DNA from: Sphingobacteriales bacterium
GTDB taxonomy: Bacteria > Bacteroidota > Bacteroidia > Chitinophagales > UBA2359
Reading direction: 5' to 3'
Length of the DNA stretch: 64,000 nt
Assembly (NCBI GenBank): GCA_016718845.1
Contig: JADKCK010000021.1
Location: forward strand, 44,733 to 108,732
Below are positions 42,436 through 51,617 of the stretch, piece after piece (positions within the stretch are counted from its first letter, which is position 1; every line of letters starts with the position of its first letter). Position numbers and translations under genes: made by a program. The notes under the pieces are model-generated. The model saw only the letters and a program-made list of their open reading frames with translations, was not told the DNA's origin and ran no database searches.

Positions 42436-43376
42436 ATTTTAATGGTTTTTGATACTTGATATTGATTGCGATAGACAGAGTTGCGGGCGATAAGCTCGGC
42501 AATAAAGCCGGCCAAAAACATTTGCGAGCCAATAACCATGGCAAGTAATCCAAAAAAGAACAGCGGTCGGTCGGTCATGCGGTATTGTTCAAACACTATT
42601 TTGGCAAAGCTAAGGTAGGCGGCTATCATAAATCCAACAAAAAACAAAACCGTGCCAATTAGCCCAAAAAAGTGCATGGGTCGTTTACCAAATCTACCAA
42701 TAAATGTGATGGTCATTAGGTCTAAAAAGCCATTTACAAAGCGGTTTAAACCAAATTTTGAGTACCCATATTTGCGTGCCTGATGTTGTACTACTTTTTC
42801 GCCGATGCGCGGAAAACCCTCCCATTTGGCAATAACGGGTATATATCGGTGCATTTCGCCGTATACTTCTATGTTTTTTACTACGGCTTGTTTGTAGGCT
42901 TTTAATCCGCAGTTCATGTCGTGCAATTTTATGCCTGTTACCCAACCAGTTACGCCATTGTATAGTTTGGTAGGTAGGGTTTTAGATAGGGGGTCGTAGC
43001 GTTTTTGTTTCCAGCCCGACACCAAATCGTAGCCTTGTTGGGTTATCATTTTGTATAGTTCGGGTATTTCGTCGGGGCTATCTTGCAGGTCGGCATCCAT
43101 GGTTATCACTACATTGCCTTGTACTGCCTTAAATGCCTCGTTTAGCGCCGCCGATTTGCCGTAGTTTCGCCTAAATTGTATGCCGCGCACGTTTGGATAT
43201 TGCTCGGATAGGCGCTCAATAACCTGCCACGATTGGTCGGTCGAGCCATCATCGACCATCACTACTTCGTAGCTTAGTGTGTGTGTAGTGCATACTTTAT
43301 CTATCCAAGTTATTAACTCGGGCAAAGATTCTTCTTCGTTTAGCAACGGAATAACAACAGAAATATCCATTAACAA
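42432..43376 (-). CDS. GT2 glycosyltransferase (DPM1/GtrB-like) with two C-terminal membrane helices
   Basis: A 314-aa protein starting MLMDISVVIPLLNEEESLPE (M3 is an alternative start). Nucleotide-sugar site VMVDDGSTDQSW and DXD-type ITMDADLQDSPDEIPEL are clear, as is LHDMNCGLKAYKQAVV. Two helices near residues 230-260 and 270-300 (FFGLIGTVLFFVGFMIAAYL; PLFFFGLLAMVIGSQMFLAG) anchor it. Such enzymes transfer a sugar to undecaprenyl or dolichyl-type phosphate for later glycosylation in the periplasm. Coupling to pssA by a 4-bp overlap suggests membrane/envelope biogenesis. Confidence 0.88.
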   Translation of the reverse strand: MLMDISVVIPLLNEEESLPELITWIDKVCTTHTLSYEVVMVDDGSTDQSWQVIERLSEQYPNVRGIQFRRNYGKSAALNEAFKAVQGNVVITMDADLQDSPDEIPELYKMITQQGYDLVSGWKQKRYDPLSKTLPTKLYNGVTGWVTGIKLHDMNCGLKAYKQAVVKNIEVYGEMHRYIPVIAKWEGFPRIGEKVVQHQARKYGYSKFGLNRFVNGFLDLMTITFIGRFGKRPMHFFGLIGTVLFFVGFMIAAYLSFAKIVFEQYRMTDRPLFFFGLLAMVIGSQMFLAGFIAELIARNSVYRNQYQVSKTIKI

Positions 43377-43476
43377 CGGTATTTGTTTGATTTAATAAAG
43401 GAAATTGGTTGCAGGCTATAAGCGGTTGGACGCAGATAAATGGATAAAGCAAAACTTGCATTGGGTAGTTTCCAGC

Positions 43477-43511
43477 CCAAAAGCGGATAGCCAAAAGCCA
43501 AAAGCGGATAG
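43477..43511. repeat. Second type of 7-bp repeat tract
   Basis: Five heptamers in order: CCAAAAG, CGGATAG, CCAAAAG, CCAAAAG, CGGATAG, ending just before the DUF4199 stop. Same period as the AATTTAC family, but different sequence. Confidence 0.7.
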
Positions 43512-43515
43512 CCTA

Positions 43516-44052
43516 CTATTTACCTGCCCAATTGCGGCTTATGAGGAACGAAACGGGTGCGGCAAAAAGAAATCCGAAAAATATTTTGTACATTAGTTGT
43601 TGCAGTACATCTAAAAAGCCCGAGTTTAGCTCTACGCTGCGCATACCGTTTATGGTGTCGGTGATGGCTTCGGGGGGTGCGCCCATTAACTGCATACTAG
43701 TTTGCATGGTGTTTGCCCAATAGTCTTTTACTAATTGAATATAAGCTGCATCGGCATAGTTAAACAAAAAATAATCGAAAAACATGGTGATGATATACGT
43801 TACCACAATTGCGGCAAAGGCGGCTTGTAACACATCGCGGAAGGTGGTTTGACCTTTGCTTAAACGGCGCACCGTTAGGGCTGCTAAAATAGTAGGCACT
43901 ATACGCCCCACCGCCGAGCCACCAAACAATAAAGCAGCCGAAAAGTTGTGGGTAAAATAGACGTATAGATAGATGGCTATCAATCCTAATCCGCCAATAA
44001 TGCCGTATTTAAAGCCTATATCAATGCCAGTTGTGGCGTTTGTGTTGTTCAT
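43516..44052 (-). CDS. DUF4199 membrane protein
   Basis: A 178-aa protein with four hydrophobic segments: GIIGGLGLIAIYLYVYF (about 17-33), VPTILAALTV, AAFAAIVVTYIITMFFDYFL and the C-terminal IFFGFLFAAPVSFLISR. The layout, the RRLSKGQTTFRDVLQAAFAA sequence and small size match DUF4199, a Bacteroidota family of unknown function. It is 21 bp downstream of a lipoprotein gene on the same strand and probably co-transcribed with it. Confidence 0.75.
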   Translation of the reverse strand: MNNTNATTGIDIGFKYGIIGGLGLIAIYLYVYFTHNFSAALLFGGSAVGRIVPTILAALTVRRLSKGQTTFRDVLQAAFAAIVVTYIITMFFDYFLFNYADAAYIQLVKDYWANTMQTSMQLMGAPPEAITDTINGMRSVELNSGFLDVLQQLMYKIFFGFLFAAPVSFLISRNWAGK

Positions 44053-44073
44053 TAGTTTTTGCGAATAAATAGG

Positions 44074-44748
44074 TTAATTGTTTTTTGTATCAAAATTGTT
44101 AAGTGTAACTTTGCCCAATTGGGTTTCGGTACGTTGTTTGGTTTCGCCGTGTTCGGGGTCGGCACTACTAAAAATAGTTGATGTTTCTTTTATCCAAAAA
44201 AAGTCGTTATTTTTGTAGGCAAAAGTATAATCTATGCCCCATCGCCACGCCGAACCGCCGTAGTTAGACACCGTAAAACTTTGGTCGGGGTTAATGGTTA
44301 TGCCTGTATAGGGGTCGCCCATTACGCCGCCGCAGTTTTGGCAATACACTACCTTACTGTTTTGTGCCACCATTTTATATTGGGCATTGGCTTGCTGCAA
44401 CAATACATACAGTTGGCGTTTGCCTTCTTGTTCGGTGTCGGCTTTGGTAGTATCGGTGGGTTGCTGCATTACCAATAGCAAATCGGGCAGATGGTCGGCG
44501 TTTAGGTCGGTTTGGTAATAGTCAATTAAGGTTTCGTTGGTACTTGGCAGATAGGCAGCTAAGTTTGCAGGCAAACTGTCGAAGTTGGCAGTGCTATTGG
44601 GCAAGGCGCGTATGTTTAATTGACGTTTGTTTGCCGATAGGTCATTGTTATTATTTGGGGCAACCGTTGGCGTTTGTGTTTGCGAGTTGCAAGCCGCAAA
44701 GCTAATCCCAAATAGTAAACCAATAATAAATGCAAAGTGTTTTTTCAT
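44074..44748 (-). CDS. Lipoprotein of unknown function
   Basis: A 224-aa protein with a lipoprotein signal (MKKHFAFIIGLLFGISFAAC, lipid Cys20). A low-complexity Asn/Thr stretch follows, then a compact domain with QTDLNADHLPDLLLVMQQ, CQNCGGVMGDPYTGITI and GGSAWRWGIDYTFAY. The DLNADHLPDLLLV phrase resembles calcium-binding or FG-GAP-like loops, also common in uncharacterised VCBS-like bacterial proteins. It probably faces the periplasm. The promoter at 44821 lies 73 bp upstream. Confidence 0.65.
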   Translation of the reverse strand: MKKHFAFIIGLLFGISFAACNSQTQTPTVAPNNNNDLSANKRQLNIRALPNSTANFDSLPANLAAYLPSTNETLIDYYQTDLNADHLPDLLLVMQQPTDTTKADTEQEGKRQLYVLLQQANAQYKMVAQNSKVVYCQNCGGVMGDPYTGITINPDQSFTVSNYGGSAWRWGIDYTFAYKNNDFFWIKETSTIFSSADPEHGETKQRTETQLGKVTLNNFDTKNN

Positions 44749-44810
44749 GTTTTTTGAAAATATGTTTGGGTTGTGTCATAAAAGGGCCTGTTTTTTTAGC
44801 TCAAAAGCTG

Positions 44811-44828
44811 TATCTTTGCGCAAAGATA
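44811..44828. promoter_or_regulatory. Palindromic divergent promoter
   Basis: TATCTTTGCGCAAAGATA is a perfect 18-bp palindrome made of two back-to-back TAnnTTTG elements: 44811-44818 on plus (toward the fluoride channel) and 44821-44828 on minus (toward the lipoprotein). Confidence 0.5.
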
Positions 44829-45017
44829 AGGTGTTTTTTTATCCTTTTAGGCTACTGTGCTTAAAAACCCAACAAAGGCTTAATTTTTGATACTTCAAAA
44901 GCTTGTTTGCTTGTGTTAAAAGCGTTTTTTGGGTAGTTGTACCGTGCTTTGGATTATCAGATGCTGCTCAAAACAAACCAAATCAAGCATCACCCCAAAA
45001 ATATCATTAATTTATTC

Positions 45018-45386
45018 ATGGCATATTTACTTGTTTTTATTGGCGGCGGATTGGGTAGCTTGGCACGTTTTGCCCTATCAAAACTTAATGGCATGTATTT
45101 GGTGCCACTGCCCGTAGGTACACTTATTGCCAATGTGTTGGCATCGTTGGTGTTGGGTTTGGTGGTTTATTTTACGTGGCATGGCGGTAATGTACAACAT
45201 CAGCAATTGCGTTGGTTGATGGCTACTGGTTTTTGTGGCGGATTTAGCACCTTCTCGACGTTTAGCTACGAAACTTTTTTGTTTATTGACCAAGGACTAT
45301 GGATGTGGGCAGCCCTAAACGTAATTATAAGTATGTTATTGTGTTTGTTGGCAGTGTTTGTAGCAAGGCTTTTGATAATGCCTTAG
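45018..45386 (+). CDS. crcB: Fluoride ion channel CrcB/Fluc
   Basis: A 122-aa four-helix membrane protein when started at MAYLLVFIGGGLGSLARF; the frame extends 27 codons upstream, but that part is not Fluc-like. Family marks are GGGLGSLARF, LPVGTLIANVLASLVLGL and GFCGGFSTFSTFSYE, with the Phe-box and central Na site GGFSTFS. It exports fluoride as a dual-topology dimer. I looked for a fluoride riboswitch in the ~200-bp leader and found none I could support. Confidence 0.9.
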   Translation: MAYLLVFIGGGLGSLARFALSKLNGMYLVPLPVGTLIANVLASLVLGLVVYFTWHGGNVQHQQLRWLMATGFCGGFSTFSTFSYETFLFIDQGLWMWAALNVIISMLLCLLAVFVARLLIMP

Positions 45387-45433
45387 TTGCTCAACTTAAC
45401 GCTGTGGGTTAATAAGCGGTATTTTAGTTCCCC

Positions 45434-45505
45434 GTTAGGGGTGTAATATGGGTAGGTTTGATATGTCCAAACGTGTTTTAGGCTCTTGTTAGGGGTGTAA
45501 TATGG
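45434..45505. repeat. Two copies of an 18-bp word, 54 bp apart
   Basis: GTTAGGGGTGTAATATGG occurs at 45434-45451 and 45488-45505; the first is preceded by CCCC, making a small CCCC-GTTA-GGGG hairpin. Otherwise 45387-45780 holds a terminator and a promoter, but no gene. Confidence 0.6.
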
Positions 45506-45636
45506 TTATTTATCGATGAAAAAGCAAAACCAAACCACAAATGTATACCCGACAGCATTAAATAGAATGACTACTAAGTACTACCACAAAGCACAATCAA
45601 ACAAAATACAAATATCGGTATTGAATTTTAAATGTC

Positions 45637-45672
45637 AAAAAACACCGCTGTAAAAATACAGCGGTGTTTTTT
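45637..45672 (+). terminator. Hairpin terminator after the fluoride channel region
   Basis: AAAAACACCGCTGTA pairs with TACAGCGGTGTTTTT around AAAA, followed by T-rich DNA. Confidence 0.75.
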
Positions 45673-45742
45673 GTTTTGGCAGATTGATTGCCAAAATTGC
45701 TCAAATTTTTCGCAAAACTATCGCTGTCCGCCAATTTCTGCG

Positions 45743-45750
45743 TAATTTTG
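45743..45750 (+). promoter_or_regulatory. Bacteroidota -7 element for the PagL-like gene
   Basis: TAATTTTG (TAnnTTTG) lies 31 bp before the ATG at 45781. Confidence 0.45.
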
Positions 45751-45780
45751 CTGCTGTTCTAATTTACTCAAAATTATTTT

Positions 45781-46896
45781 ATGAAATTATTTAATTTAAC
45801 AGTAGCACTTTTTGCGTGGCTTTGTGGCGTGTCGGGTTGGGCACAAAACACTTTTTACCATTCGGCATTAGAAATTGGCGTACAGCATGGCAAAATTTTT
45901 AAACATACCTCCTTATTTTTACCCACCGTTACCCAAACATCAACCCTATACGAACTTAATTTAGTGCGAAACAGCCATGGGCAACAACTATGGCAACGCA
46001 TACACGGCTACCCTATGTTTGGCGTTAGGGCAGTATATGCCGATTATGGCGATGCCGATATTTTTGGACAAGGCATTGCGATAGTACCCAATCTTACCTT
46101 TTTTACCCGCACCTCCTTAGTAAATATACGCTATGGCATGGGTATAGGGCTGGCGTATCTAACCAAAAAATACAACCGTTTATATAATCCCACCAACAAC
46201 GTTATTGGGTCAACGGTAAACAACTGCACCGCCCTGCGATTAGGTTTGGAGTGGAAACTGTCGCCGCGCCTTAAATTGCTAACCGAGGGTAGTTTTACGC
46301 ACTTCTCAAACGGGCGCACCCGCGCACCTAACTTGGGCATTAACGTAGGGGCATTTGGCGCGGCATTGTCGTATCAGTTTAACAAAACACCCGATACTTT
46401 AACAACTAAACCCATTATGCCCATTAACAAAAAAGTGCGGGCAGGCTTGCGTTTAGCTTACGGTGTGCAACAAGGCGACCAAGAGGGTGGTCCTACCTTC
46501 CCGATTTATGTTGCCGATTTATTTGTGCAAAAACGCACAAGTACAGGTTGGCAACTGCTGGCAGGCGTAGAAACCAACTATTACACAGGTATTTATTGGT
46601 TTGTAATTAACCAAGTAGCTTTTGATGCCGATAAAGCCCGTAGCAAAGCCATTAAAATATCGCCCTACATTGGTGGCGAAATTTTAATGGGACATGTTGG
46701 CATAAGCTTTAAATTGGGCGGATACGTGTACAACCCGTTTTTGCAACGCCAAGCCGTACCTTCTACTTTGGGCATACAATACTATATGCGCCCTACCTAT
46801 AAGGTATACAAAAACCAATTGTTTATTGGCGGATACCTGCGCACGCATTTTGCTAATGCCGATTACTTTGCTTTGGGAGTAGGTTATGTTTTTTAA
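45781..46896 (+). CDS. PagL-like lipid A deacylase / acyloxyacyl hydrolase family outer-membrane protein
   Basis: A 371-aa protein with signal peptide (MKLFNLTVALFAWLCGVSGW, cleavage near WAQ). The middle contains the PagL-type active-site stretch TEGSFTHFSNGRTRAPNLG with the His-Ser pair, preceded by IRYGMGIGLAYLTKKY. The rest has alternating aromatic beta strands and ends in an aromatic outer-membrane strand (ADYFALGVGYVF). It probably trims a 3-O acyl chain from lipid A at the outer membrane. It is about twice as long as Pseudomonas PagL, as usual in this Bacteroidota group. Confidence 0.72.
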   Translation: MKLFNLTVALFAWLCGVSGWAQNTFYHSALEIGVQHGKIFKHTSLFLPTVTQTSTLYELNLVRNSHGQQLWQRIHGYPMFGVRAVYADYGDADIFGQGIAIVPNLTFFTRTSLVNIRYGMGIGLAYLTKKYNRLYNPTNNVIGSTVNNCTALRLGLEWKLSPRLKLLTEGSFTHFSNGRTRAPNLGINVGAFGAALSYQFNKTPDTLTTKPIMPINKKVRAGLRLAYGVQQGDQEGGPTFPIYVADLFVQKRTSTGWQLLAGVETNYYTGIYWFVINQVAFDADKARSKAIKISPYIGGEILMGHVGISFKLGGYVYNPFLQRQAVPSTLGIQYYMRPTYKVYKNQLFIGGYLRTHFANADYFALGVGYVF

Positions 46897-47031
46897 AATT
46901 GATAAGATTAACACGTTTTTTTTTAAAAACATGCAACCATATTGCGTATTATTACATCTTGTTGTAAAAACCTTAAGAGCTAAGATTTTTAGCCGCTTAA
47001 TATCATACATCACCCCAAAACCAACAAAATT

Positions 47032-47991
47032 ATGCAAAAACAATTACACAACATCTTATTTCTTGTGCTACTACTATGCAGCACCCAACACCTATTTGCA
47101 CAAAATTGCAATAATCCACCCATTTTAAATATTGAGTGGATACAAGATGATTTTTGCGGAATGTGTAACGGAAGCGCCAGTGTAACAGCCCTAAACGGCA
47201 CACCGCCCTACACTTACTTTTGGAGTAATTTTGTAGGAAATAGCCCTCAAGTGTTTAACCTATGCCCAGGCACCTACACAGTAACCGTAACCGATGCCAA
47301 TGGCTGTACTGCTACCCAAGCAGTTAGCCTGAACTTTGCTCCGCCTCTTACCGTTTTTATCCAACAAATACCCGACCCTACCGCTTGCGGTTGTGTAACA
47401 CTTCAAGCCATATCAACAGGTGGTGTTGCTGGCTGTGCTACTTATTTGTGGTCAAATGGAGCAACAGGAATCACAAACCTAGTTTGTCAAAATGGTTCTT
47501 ACGCCGTAACCGTATCCGATTGTGAAATGGGCTGTTCGGCATTTGCATCAACAGTAGTAAATGTTAACTGCTACGACGTAGAGCCTGCTACTTGCGGTTT
47601 GTGTAATGGTAGTATTACCATGCCTCCCGATACTATCAACTCCTTGTATCCTTACTTTATACAAAGCCCAAACGGGGGGAGTATACAAGCTTTTGCTGGC
47701 GATGTGGTCGAGAATCTATGTGCAGGCAACTACTTTATTTACCAAGCAGGAAGCGGCAATCAACAAACCGTACTTATCGAAAACCTACAACTGCCCTTTA
47801 TCACCGATGCCAATTTTACCACATCGGCAGGCAACGGCGATGTTATTAACTTGTGTGTAGGGCAAACAGTGCAGTTTTTTGCTCCCGAAACTAACCTTTG
47901 GTATCGTGGGATTTTGGCAATGGGCAAACCTCCAACAGTTTATCCCCTACCACATCTTACCCAAACACAGGCACTTTTGATATTACCCTAA
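47032..47991 (+). pseudogene. Giant T9SS PKD protein, fragment 1 (signal peptide and N-terminal repeats)
   Basis: A 319-codon frame starting MQKQLHNILFLVLLLCSTQH with a signal peptide ending LFAQ. It carries two SprB-type repeats (GMCNGSASVTALNGTPPYTY and CPGTYTVTVTDANGC; the second begins TCGLCNGSITM). The frame derails at APETNLWYRGILAMG: the correct text, LVSWDFGNGQTS, is present one base back in the -1 frame. A lost base near 47900 therefore separates it from the next fragment. Together with the two following frames it is one gene of about 2,080 codons. Confidence 0.8.
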
Positions 47992-50900
47992 CCGCACAAG
48001 GCTGCGACTCGACAGCCACACGCACCATTACCGCCATTGTTGAGCAAGGCATTGCACCTACTATTACCTGTGCCTCGTTGGTATGCCCAGGCATTGCCGA
48101 AACCTACACCACCGATGTTGTCTGCGATACGTACAATTGGTCGGTAGTTGGCGGCACTATTACAGCAGGTGCAGGCACAAACACCATAAGCGTTGTTTGG
48201 AACGATGTGCAAATAGGTACGGTATCGCTATCTGTTGGGGGTACTTGCGACGGTAGCGCTTTGTGCAACCCCGTTGCTACCATTAACATACCCATTATTA
48301 GCAACAACATTAGTATTTTGGGCGATGAGGTGGTTTGCTCAAATAGCACAACCGTATACAGCGTGCCACAATACGGCGGTGTGCAGTATAATTTTAGCGT
48401 TACGCCCAATAGCGCAGGTACGGTAGTGTGGCAACAAAACAACCAAGCAGGCATACACTGGAACAACAACGGCATTGACGGAACAGTGCAGGTAACTATG
48501 TCGAGCAGTTTGTTGGATTGTGTGGCAAACAACAGCTTGCCTGTGCAAGTAAATACACCTTACAGCATATCGGGCATAACCGAATTGTGCGGCAATGCAA
48601 CGGCAACTTATACCGCATCGGCGGGTTTACACAACTGGTCGGTTACGGGCAATGCTGTTATCGTGTCGGGGGCAAGTAATAGCAATAGTGCCGTAGTACA
48701 AGGCATAAGTGGCAACTTTACCGTATCTGCCACACCCACTACACCCAGCAATTACTGCAATTATCCGCAAAACATTAGCGTAACTGTTACCGATGCACCC
48801 TTAGCACCGCAAATTGTAGGCGAGCAAATCATCTGCCCAAGTAATAGTTATACCTACGATATTGCCGCACCCGTATCGGGCTACAACTACCATTGGACAG
48901 TAGTAGGTGGCACACCAACAACCGCCAACGGCGAACAACTAACCATAACATGGGACGGCAGCGGCGTATACCAACTATCGGCAACAGCACAAAGCAGTAT
49001 TAGCCCATTTTGCGAGTCGGTGGCAGGTACATTGGCAATCAGCAAGCTGCAAAGTATTACATTAAGTGGCAATAATAGTGTTTGTTCGGGCGATGTAGCC
49101 ACTTATAATGCAACACCCAATCTGCCCAACCTTGATTATACTTGGACAATAAATCCGCCCGAAGCAGGTACTATAGCATCGGGCAATGGTACGGCTACTG
49201 CTAGTGTGCAATGGTATTTGGGTTATCCAACAGCCACCTTAACCGCAAGTGTTTGTGGCGTACAAAGCCAATTGTTAGTAGCCATTCATACGGCTGCCGA
49301 GCCAAGCATTGTACAATCCAACGATTTATGTGCTGGAAGCAGCATTAACCTAAGCGTAACCCAACCATATAGTGCATACACTTGGACAGGCGGCGGCACA
49401 AGCAACACCATTAGCGCCAATAGCGGCGGCGATTATGTGGTAACAGTAACAGATGCCTTTGGTTGTACCAACAATGCCGTTTATAACCTACACGAGTATC
49501 CACTGCCCGAAGCAGCCATTTCGTTATCGGATTACGGTTATATGTGTACCAACGATTTACATAATGTAACCGTAGCCGCATTGGTTAATCCCGATTACAA
49601 TTATGCTTGGTCGGTAAATGGGGCAGCTATTGGCACAAACGCATCAAGTTATACGCATATTGCCACACCCGTACCAAATTCGTTTAGTTATCAAGCTACC
49701 GTAACCGACAATCATGGTTGTGTGGCAGTATCTAACACTGCAACCATAACACAAGTTGTTTGTGGCGGTGGCGGTGGTTGTGGGGGTAGTTGCCCTAACC
49801 CAGGTGCAGGCAGCGGATGCGTACCCAACGTCACCGATTTTATTGGCATACAAGCCATTACACCACATTGTAGTACAGTAACGTTCAACAATGTGTCGGT
49901 TGGTGCCGTTAGTTATCAATGGGATTTTGGCGATGGAAGCCCCATTGTAACAGTAGCCAATACATCTGCCCAAACACACACCTACACCGAGCCGGGTTAT
50001 TTTACGGTGATGATATACGGCACTTATCCAAACACACTTGCAAGTCCTGCATTTTGTATCTATGCCGCTTATACCGTAGTAGAAATACCCCTAAAAGCCG
50101 ATTTTGATTTTGTATCGCCCTGCCTAAATACAGCTACCGAGTTTAGCGATTTATCCCGCACGTCTCAAAACGCTACTATCCTAACATGGACATGGGACTT
50201 TGGCGATGGAACACCTACTTCATCTGCCCAAAACCCAACACACCTTTATAGCAACGCAGGCACCTACAATGTTACTTTAGTTATTGGCAATGGAGCTTGT
50301 ACAGCAACCACCACAAAAACAGTAATCGTTGACCCATTACCCGATGCCACTTTTGTAGTACCTAGTTTAATTTGCGAGGGCAGCGAGTTAAGTTTTACGC
50401 CCAGCAATGCCACCAATCAAATATCGTGGTTATGGGATTTTGGCGATGCAACAACCGTATCTGCCCAAAATGCCCAACATACCTACCTACAGGACGGCAA
50501 CTATACGCTTAGTTTAGTGGTAAAAGACAATCATGGTTGCACCGCCAGCAGTTCGCAAAGTATTAACACCTTGCCTGTTACCATCGAAAACATAACATCG
50601 CCCGACCTTAGTTTGTGCGAAGGCGAAACAGCTTTGCTAACTGCGCCTACAGGCACTTCGTTTCAATGGTCAACGGGCAACACAACTACTAACCCTTTGG
50701 CAGTTACAACAGCAGGTACTTATAACGTAAATGTGGTACAAGCCAATGGTTGTAGTTACACCTCGCCCGATGTAGTTGCTAATTTCTCGCCCTTGCCCGC
50801 AGCACAAATACAAGGTAGTAGCCCTGTAATGTTATGCCCCAACACATCTACCACATTAAATGCTAATATTGGCGATGATTATGCCTACTCGTGGAGTACT

Positions 50901-51617
50901 TCGTCAAATGCCAGCAGCATCACCCTAAATTACAACAACATAAACCCAACAAACACCATTACTGTTACCGTAACCGACCCAAACAGCGGCTGCTCGAGTG
51001 TGTCGCCGGCTGTGGTGGTGCAAAAAGTGGTGGTAGATGCACCCTCTGTTGTAGCCGCCGACCCTCAATTGTGCGAGGGCGAAAGTACAACGGTAACGGC
51101 TACACATCTAACCTTAAATAATTTTACATGGAGTACAGGTGCAACAGGCAACAACATAAGCGTTAACACAGGCGGCGTATATTGGGCAGTAGTAACCGAT
51201 GCCAATGGCTGTAGCAATAGCGGTAGTACCTTGGTGCAAGTAAATGCCAATATGGACATGGATTTGATACCCGTTGGCTGCTATGATTATTGCGAAGATG
51301 GGTTTATTGAAGTACCCGATATGTTCGAAAACTATCAATGGCTGTTAGATGGCGTACCAATGGCAGGAGCTACCACTAATCAGTTAAGCCCTACAGTATC
51401 GGGCGATTATCAGTTAATTGTGGGCAACAGTTGGGGTTGTCACGATACATCGGAGTACTTAACTTTAGAGTTGATAGATTGCTACCCATGTTTAGTTACA
51501 CCCAGTTTCACCTATCTAATTAGCTGCGGCAATGTGCAATGTACGCCTACCTCAACGGGCAATGGCAGCCTTATCGCATCAATGGGATTTTGGCGATGGA
51601 ACAGGTTTGAGCAATAG
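47898..51617 (+). pseudogene. Giant T9SS PKD protein, fragment 2 (PKD/Ig repeat body)
   Basis: A 1,239-codon frame whose apparent start is the middle of the protein. It contains PKD domains with WDFG(D/N)G hearts (VSWDFGNGQ, QWDFGDGSP, TWDFGDGTPTSSAQ, LWDFGDATTVSAQ) and SprB/Ig-like domains ending CTASSSQS or NGCSYTSPDV. Cys-rich linkers (GCGGSCPNPGAGSGC) separate blocks. Such arrays form stalk-like surface adhesins. The frame goes out of register at GNGSLIASMGFWRWN; the true continuation LSHQWDFGDGTG lies in the +1 frame from about 51575. Confidence 0.8.

Noticed and set aside
44819..45017. Fluoride riboswitch before crcB
   Set aside because: I could not trace the expected GGNGAUG-containing pseudoknot fold in the leader.
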